A DNA stretch of 64,000 nt, taken from contig CAZBST010000003.1 of NCBI GenBank assembly GCA_964494805.1, forward strand, positions 1 through 64,000, read 5' to 3'. A program made the position numbers and the translations under genes. The notes beneath the pieces are model-generated. The model did no database searches. It saw only the letters and a list, made by a program, of their open reading frames with translations, and had not been told where the DNA came from. This DNA comes from CAIYOL01 sp964494805. GTDB taxonomy: Bacteria; Planctomycetota; Phycisphaerae; Sedimentisphaerales; Anaerobacaceae. Of the stretch, positions 60,122 through 64,000 are shown piece by piece; positions within the stretch are counted from its first letter, which is position 1, and every line of letters starts with the position of its first letter.

Positions 60122-60643
60122 TTTCCAAAACTCCTTTTGAATACGCTTCTAACCCCACGTGAAATCCGCTTAGGGATAGCTTACGCCACGTGGGGCTAAA
60201 CATACGGGAATCTATCGTAAAATGCAGTTACAGTCAAACGTTTAACGTTGGATGAGGCGCATAAAAAAACCGCCCAAAGCTGAACGATTGAGGAAAACTG
60301 AGGGGGGGCTGGCGTATTTCTAACACATAGCAATAAAACTTGCGATTGCGAGAATTAGAATCCGTTTTTTCGTAGAAGTAAACGGAAGCCAGATTTCATA
60401 ATAAAATTTTTTCATCCCCTACCTTGAGAAAATAGAACCGTCAAATGGCTATTTTATTATGGGGTTATTATACCCTAAAAGCGGTGGGAAAATCAAGAAA
60501 AATCACCCTCTGGCAAACGTAAGTTCCTGTTAATAAAGTGGTTATGTTTAATAAATCTGCTAAATTTTTTGGCAATGCGAATGCAGGTTCTTGGGGGAAA
60601 CCAGCCAGTCGGAACTATCTGATATACTCTGTTTGAAGTATCC
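60122..60643. other. 522-base intergenic region
   Basis: It lies between hldD and the aldo/keto reductase pair, both on the minus strand, and should hold the hldD promoter. It contains the hairpin at 60153-60195 and an AT-rich stretch with TATTTTATTATGGGGTTATTATACCC (60450-60475 region), offering -10-like boxes, but no pair is clear. No gene-like frame was seen on either strand. Confidence 0.5.
60153..60195. repeat. Hairpin repeat with CACGTG arms
   Basis: CCCCACGTG (60153-60161) and CACGTGGGG (60187-60195) pair perfectly over nine bases. The 25-base loop has its own short pairing (GCTTA with TAGC). It sits directly upstream of hldD. It resembles the repetitive extragenic palindromes (REP) used by IS200-type elements or as mRNA stabilisers. 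A single copy is visible here. Confidence 0.65.
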
Positions 60644-61885
60644 TCAGGCTAATTTGCTGACCGCCTCGGCGATAAGTTTACCTATGGGCAAATGCTGCGG
60701 GCAGCGGGCTTCTACGGTGCTGTAATCGGTACCGAGCAGTTTGTTCCTTACATTGCCGGGAATTCGAGCAAAAAGCTCTTTTGCTTCTTCCTTCTCACCA
60801 TAGCTGTTGTAATACATCAAATACCGCATAATATCACTGGTATATGGGGCATCCGGCAGGGCGGCGTCACAGATGTCTGCACAGCCGGTGCAATACCCGC
60901 CACAAGTCGCTGCGGCGTATTTCCTGAGGATATCTGCATCTGTCTGTGTAAGGTTGGTTTTGTCGAGGATAGCAGCGACGTTCGATCGAAGCGAAGTAGC
61001 ATTTTCCATTCTTATACAGGCCGCGGTGATGCGTTTATCCTCGAGGACGGTTTTTATAAGGGCCTGCTCGCGTGTGTAGCCTTTATCGAGAAAGTGGGTG
61101 ACCATTTTATCTTCTGCCTCGGCTTGTTTCTTTTGGGCTCCGAGCAGTACCTTCATTGCGATAAGCCCGACGCCAGCTTCGTGACAGGCCTGCACGGCTT
61201 CCTGCATCTCCGGCTTTTGCATCAAAACGACATTATAGCTTGTCATTATCGCGTCAATCCAGTTGAGTTTGGATGCGGCCATCAGGCATTTTTCCATATT
61301 TTTATGCGTGCTGAATCCGAAAAAGCGTATGAGCTTGCGTTTCTTTGCGTCCTCGGCCCACTTTTGCAAACGCTCGATGAGCTGAAATTGCGGGTTGTCA
61401 CAAGCGTGGACGCCATAGTACAAATCAATGTAATCAATATTCATCCTCTTCAGGGAGGTTTGAAGACGTTCTTCAATAGCCTCCGGGGTATAAGCTCCCG
61501 ATGCCTTGGTGACAATAAACAATTTCTTTCGAACTTCCGGATTTTTACCAAGGAATGTTCCTATGCCGATTTCGCTGTTTCCGCCGGCATAATTGTTAGC
61601 GGTGTCCCAGTAGGTAACATTGTGCTGGAGATTAACCCTTAAGATAAGCTGATTTTCTGTTATGTCGAACATTAGCCCGTTGGATAGCACCGGTATTTCG
61701 ATACCTGTCTTACCGAGTTTTCGTCGAGGAAGCTCAGGAAATTTTGCCTCTTCTGTTTTCTGCGTCGTATTTGGCTCATTTGGGCCGGCTTTTACCTGAG
61801 CCGAAGCAAAAACAGAACCTAATCCTGCAGCCCCTATTGTTTTCAAAAAATTTCTTCTGTTGATTTCATTGTGTTTTTCTTTCAT
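60644..61885 (-). CDS. Tat-exported aldo/keto reductase with C-terminal Fe-S motif (paralog 1)
   Basis: A 413-residue aldo/keto reductase. A Tat signal (NRRNFLKTIGAAGLGSVFA) leads to the AKR barrel. Catalytic tetrad: Asp in WDTANNYAGGNSE, Tyr in NNYAGG, Lys in FIVTKASG, His in YYGVHACD. The C-terminus adds CGGYCTGCADIC (CX3CX2CX3C) and a final CPQHLPIGKL Cys, an apparent 4Fe-4S motif. It is nearly identical to paralog 2 in signal peptide and C-terminal tail, but diverged in the barrel. It is transcribed after paralog 2 and the ferredoxin gene. Substrate unknown. Confidence 0.85.
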   Translation of the reverse strand: MKEKHNEINRRNFLKTIGAAGLGSVFASAQVKAGPNEPNTTQKTEEAKFPELPRRKLGKTGIEIPVLSNGLMFDITENQLILRVNLQHNVTYWDTANNYAGGNSEIGIGTFLGKNPEVRKKLFIVTKASGAYTPEAIEERLQTSLKRMNIDYIDLYYGVHACDNPQFQLIERLQKWAEDAKKRKLIRFFGFSTHKNMEKCLMAASKLNWIDAIMTSYNVVLMQKPEMQEAVQACHEAGVGLIAMKVLLGAQKKQAEAEDKMVTHFLDKGYTREQALIKTVLEDKRITAACIRMENATSLRSNVAAILDKTNLTQTDADILRKYAAATCGGYCTGCADICDAALPDAPYTSDIMRYLMYYNSYGEKEEAKELFARIPGNVRNKLLGTDYSTVEARCPQHLPIGKLIAEAVSKLA

Positions 61886-61930
61886 CGTATTGTACTCCCA
61901 AAATAATCGGTATTTAAGAGTAATATCTCC

Positions 61931-63181
61931 TCATGCTAATTTGCTGACCGCTTCTGCCATCAGCTTGCCTATCGGCATATGCTGTGGACATTGGGTTTCT
62001 GCAGCTTTATAATTGATACTGAGCAATTTCTTTCTTACATTACGTGGAATTTGAGCGAAAAGTTCTCTTGCTCTGTTTTTATCACCGTAGCTGTTATAGT
62101 ACATTAAATAACGCATAATGTCACTGGTGTATGGCACTTCTGGCAGGACGGAGTTACAGATGTTTGCACATCCGGCACAATAACCGCTGCAAGTTGCCTC
62201 AGCGTACTCCCTAAAGACCCTTCTATCCACCTGTGTGAATTTAGTTTTATCCAGTACAGCAGCGACATTCGTAGTTAGTAGAGGGACGGTCTCCATCCCG
62301 ACGCAGGCGCAGCTTATCCTTCCATCTTCCAATACGAGCTTTATCGCTGCCTGTTCCTGGGTAAAGCCTCGCTTCAGGAGTTGCTCCATCAGTTTTTTAT
62401 CCGCTTCAGTTACGGTTGCCTCGCCGCTTCTGTTGCGAATTGCCTTCCCGGCGGCCTTCATGGCAACAAGACCTATTCCCGCTTTATGACATGCATCGAT
62501 GGCCGCCTGCATTTCAGCGTTCTCAGCCAAGCGGAAATTGTAGGTCGTCATTATCATATCAATCCAGCCGAGCTTGGCTGCGGCGGTCAGTAGCTTGGCC
62601 ATGTTGGAGTGGGTGCTGAAACCAAAATAACGTATTAGCTTTCGCTTCTTAGCACTTTCAACCCAGTGCTTCAATTCATCTGTGAGTTGACCGGGCTCCG
62701 ATATCCAGTGTGGAAAGTATGCATCGATGTAATCGGTATTCATTCTTTTGAGAGACGACTGCAGAGGTCGCTCGATATCGGCTATGGTTCTCGCGCTCGA
62801 CGTTTTGGATACAATGAACAAATTCTTTCGTACTTCAGGATTCTTTTCGAGGTATTTGCCTATGCCGAGCTCGCTGTTTCCTCCTGCGTATGTGTCGGCT
62901 GTGTCCCAATAGGTAACGCCGTACTTAAGGGCATTTCTCAAAAGCATCTGGTTATCAATGAGGTTGAGCATTAGTCCTATACCCAGGCATGAAACCTCAA
63001 CACCGGTTTTGCCTAATTTTCGCTTCGGCACCTGTGGGTATTCGGGTTCTTGTGGTTTTCCCGCATTTGGTTCATTCGGACCGGCTTTTACCTGAGATGA
63101 AGCAAAAACAGAGCCCAGCCCCGCAGCTCCTATTGTTTTTAGGAAATTTCTTCTGTTGATTTTATTGTGTCTTTCTTTCAT
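61931..63181 (-). CDS. Tat-exported aldo/keto reductase with C-terminal Fe-S motif (paralog 2)
   Basis: A 416-residue twin of the preceding gene, separated by 45 bases. It keeps the Tat signal (NRRNFLKTIGAAGLGSVFA), the tetrad residues (WDTADTYAGGNSE, FIVSKTSS, YFPHWISEP) and the tail CSGYCAGCANIC plus a later CPQHMPIGKL. The middle third, including the NAD(P)-contact loop near KAAGKAIRN, is clearly diverged, so substrate may differ. The start (MKERHNKINRRNF) mirrors paralog 1. Fe-S cargo fits Tat export, which moves folded cofactor proteins. Confidence 0.85.
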   Translation of the reverse strand: MKERHNKINRRNFLKTIGAAGLGSVFASSQVKAGPNEPNAGKPQEPEYPQVPKRKLGKTGVEVSCLGIGLMLNLIDNQMLLRNALKYGVTYWDTADTYAGGNSELGIGKYLEKNPEVRKNLFIVSKTSSARTIADIERPLQSSLKRMNTDYIDAYFPHWISEPGQLTDELKHWVESAKKRKLIRYFGFSTHSNMAKLLTAAAKLGWIDMIMTTYNFRLAENAEMQAAIDACHKAGIGLVAMKAAGKAIRNRSGEATVTEADKKLMEQLLKRGFTQEQAAIKLVLEDGRISCACVGMETVPLLTTNVAAVLDKTKFTQVDRRVFREYAEATCSGYCAGCANICNSVLPEVPYTSDIMRYLMYYNSYGDKNRARELFAQIPRNVRKKLLSINYKAAETQCPQHMPIGKLMAEAVSKLA

Positions 63182-63202
63182 CGCATTTCACTCCAGTAAA
63201 TT

Positions 63203-64000
63203 TCAGCGTTTAAGCAGCAGTTTTCTATTAGCGCTCCTTGTTTCACCTTCGGCAGAAACCCTTATAGCTTTTATACCGCTTACAGGGCATTCGTGTTCGC
63301 AGGTTCCGCAGCCGATGCATTTTTCCACGTTGATATAAGGTATCTGGAGGCGAACAACAATACTGGCAAATGCCGCGCTTTCGAAGGGAATCGGCCCTGA
63401 TTCGTTAGTTTCGACAGTGACGGTATCGGCTGTATTACTAATGATTCTACCTTTGTAAGAATTCATACTATTGAGCAGATAGCAATAGTAATCGCCCGTT
63501 GCATAAATATTATCCTTAAATTTTGCCCCCGGAAGCGTGATAACATTATCCTTAGCGGTTGCCAATTCGAATCTGTAGTTTCTGACGGGATGAAGCTCCT
63601 CTCTCGTGTAAATCGCCTTCGGACTGACAGGGCAGTTCTCCTCGCAGACGATACAGGGCTTATTCATCGCCCACGGCAGACATCTGTTGCGGTCCAAAAA
63701 GGCGGTTCCTAATTTGATTGGCCCTGCCTCGGCAAATTCACCTGTCCCGTGTTTTTCTTCAAGTGTAATTGGCCGGATAGCCGAGGTCGGACAGACCTGT
63801 CCGCAGGCGACGCAGTTTAACTGGCAGCCGCTTGAGCCGATTCGGTTGTTCAGCACAGGCGTCCAAAGATTTTCCAGCCCTCCGTCAATCCCGCCAGGCT
63901 GAATAACATTCGTGGGACATACCCTCATACATTGGCCGCACTTGATGCACCTTTTCAAAAATTCTTCCTCAGCCAGTGCGCCGGGCGGCCGAATAACTTT
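63203..64000 (-). CDS. 4Fe-4S polyferredoxin (5' end beyond the window)
   Basis: The frame stays open to the window edge, so the protein is longer than the roughly 266 residues seen. RPPGALAEEEFLKRCIKCGQCMRVCPTNVIQ is the first ferredoxin motif visible, a sequence typical of NapG/NapH-type and related electron-transfer ferredoxins. Three further sites follow: CQLNCVACGQVCPTSAI, PCIVCEENCPVSPKAI and KCIGCGTCEHECPVSGI. It is the leading gene of the unit with the two aldo/keto reductases (22 bases apart). It probably carries electrons to them. Whether it has membrane helices at the missing N-terminus is unknown. Confidence 0.87.
   Translation of the reverse strand, partial: KVIRPPGALAEEEFLKRCIKCGQCMRVCPTNVIQPGGIDGGLENLWTPVLNNRIGSSGCQLNCVACGQVCPTSAIRPITLEEKHGTGEFAEAGPIKLGTAFLDRNRCLPWAMNKPCIVCEENCPVSPKAIYTREELHPVRNYRFELATAKDNVITLPGAKFKDNIYATGDYYCYLLNSMNSYKGRIISNTADTVTVETNESGPIPFESAAFASIVVRLQIPYINVEKCIGCGTCEHECPVSGIKAIRVSAEGETRSANRKLLLKR

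Overview
The window looks like a chromosome segment of an uncultured or anaerobic member of the Planctomycetota, class Phycisphaerae (Sedimentisphaerales/Anaerohalosphaera-like). Four signs point there. Three secreted proteins end in PEP-CTERM sorting tails (29512-30489, 32944-34074, 51613-52503). A GH5 glycanase ends in a degenerate dockerin-like pair of EF-hand repeats. SecD and SecF are fused. Heptose epimerase HldD, a tripartite RND pump and many lipoproteins imply a Gram-negative envelope. This assignment is inferred from gene content; no rRNA is present. The low-40s to 50 percent GC impression is by eye only.

Layout: 1-7.2 kb is a plus-strand block with the tail of an RNA-polymerase alpha-CTD protein, a SpoIID-like lipoprotein, tgt, yajC, secDF and a LysM protein. 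7.3-15 kb is a minus-strand block with 6-phosphogluconolactonase and a TetR-controlled tripartite RND efflux operon that ends in a PII-like gene. 15-18.3 kb is a metal/oxidative-stress block: ZIP transporter, Dps-like thioferritin (DPSL) and a Fur/PerR regulator. The last two share a near-identical upstream box. 18.4-22.3 kb is a three-gene minus operon: a long MDR dehydrogenase, a RhaD-like class II aldolase and a stripped-down E2 acyltransferase. 22.5-28.7 kb on plus holds a glycosyltransferase, a radical SAM/helix-hairpin-helix protein, a galactokinase-like GHMP kinase, and pyrK and pyrD around a small membrane protein.

28.7-35 kb is an accessory, secretome-rich stretch: an NHL-repeat PEP-CTERM protein, a GNAT acetyltransferase, an atypical alkaline-phosphatase-fold lipoprotein, a HAF-repeat PEP-CTERM protein and a secreted unknown. 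Two related intergenic elements lie upstream of the two PEP-CTERM genes. 35.2-42.3 kb carries part of the siroheme-dependent alternative heme pathway: AhbD-like radical SAM, a fused AhbA-AhbB siroheme decarboxylase and, 4.4 kb on, a precorrin-2 dehydrogenase/ferrochelatase. Between them lie YchF, an orphan fumarase beta subunit and an overlapping V4R sensor/histidine kinase pair.

42.3-55.2 kb holds L21, a D-amino-acid-transaminase-like enzyme, tRNA-Arg, the GH5 enzyme, and a sugar-acid module: GntP permease, GarR reductase, Zn-dehydrogenase, split transketolase and glycerate kinase. This module would move tartronate semialdehyde or glycerate to phosphoglycerate. 53.9-64 kb carries a double-DTG aspartyl-protease-like lipoprotein, tRNA-Pro, small lipoproteins, tyrS, a YdjM-like membrane protein and hldD. 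It ends with two tandem Tat-exported aldo/keto reductases that carry Fe-S tails, beside a polyferredoxin cut by the window edge.

No insertion sequence, integrase, phage gene or CRISPR array was seen. The strongest leads for new biology are the paired intergenic elements before the PEP-CTERM genes, the PerR-like box shared by fur and the DPSL gene, the alkaline-phosphatase homologue lacking all three zinc histidines, and the E2/aldolase/dehydrogenase operon.
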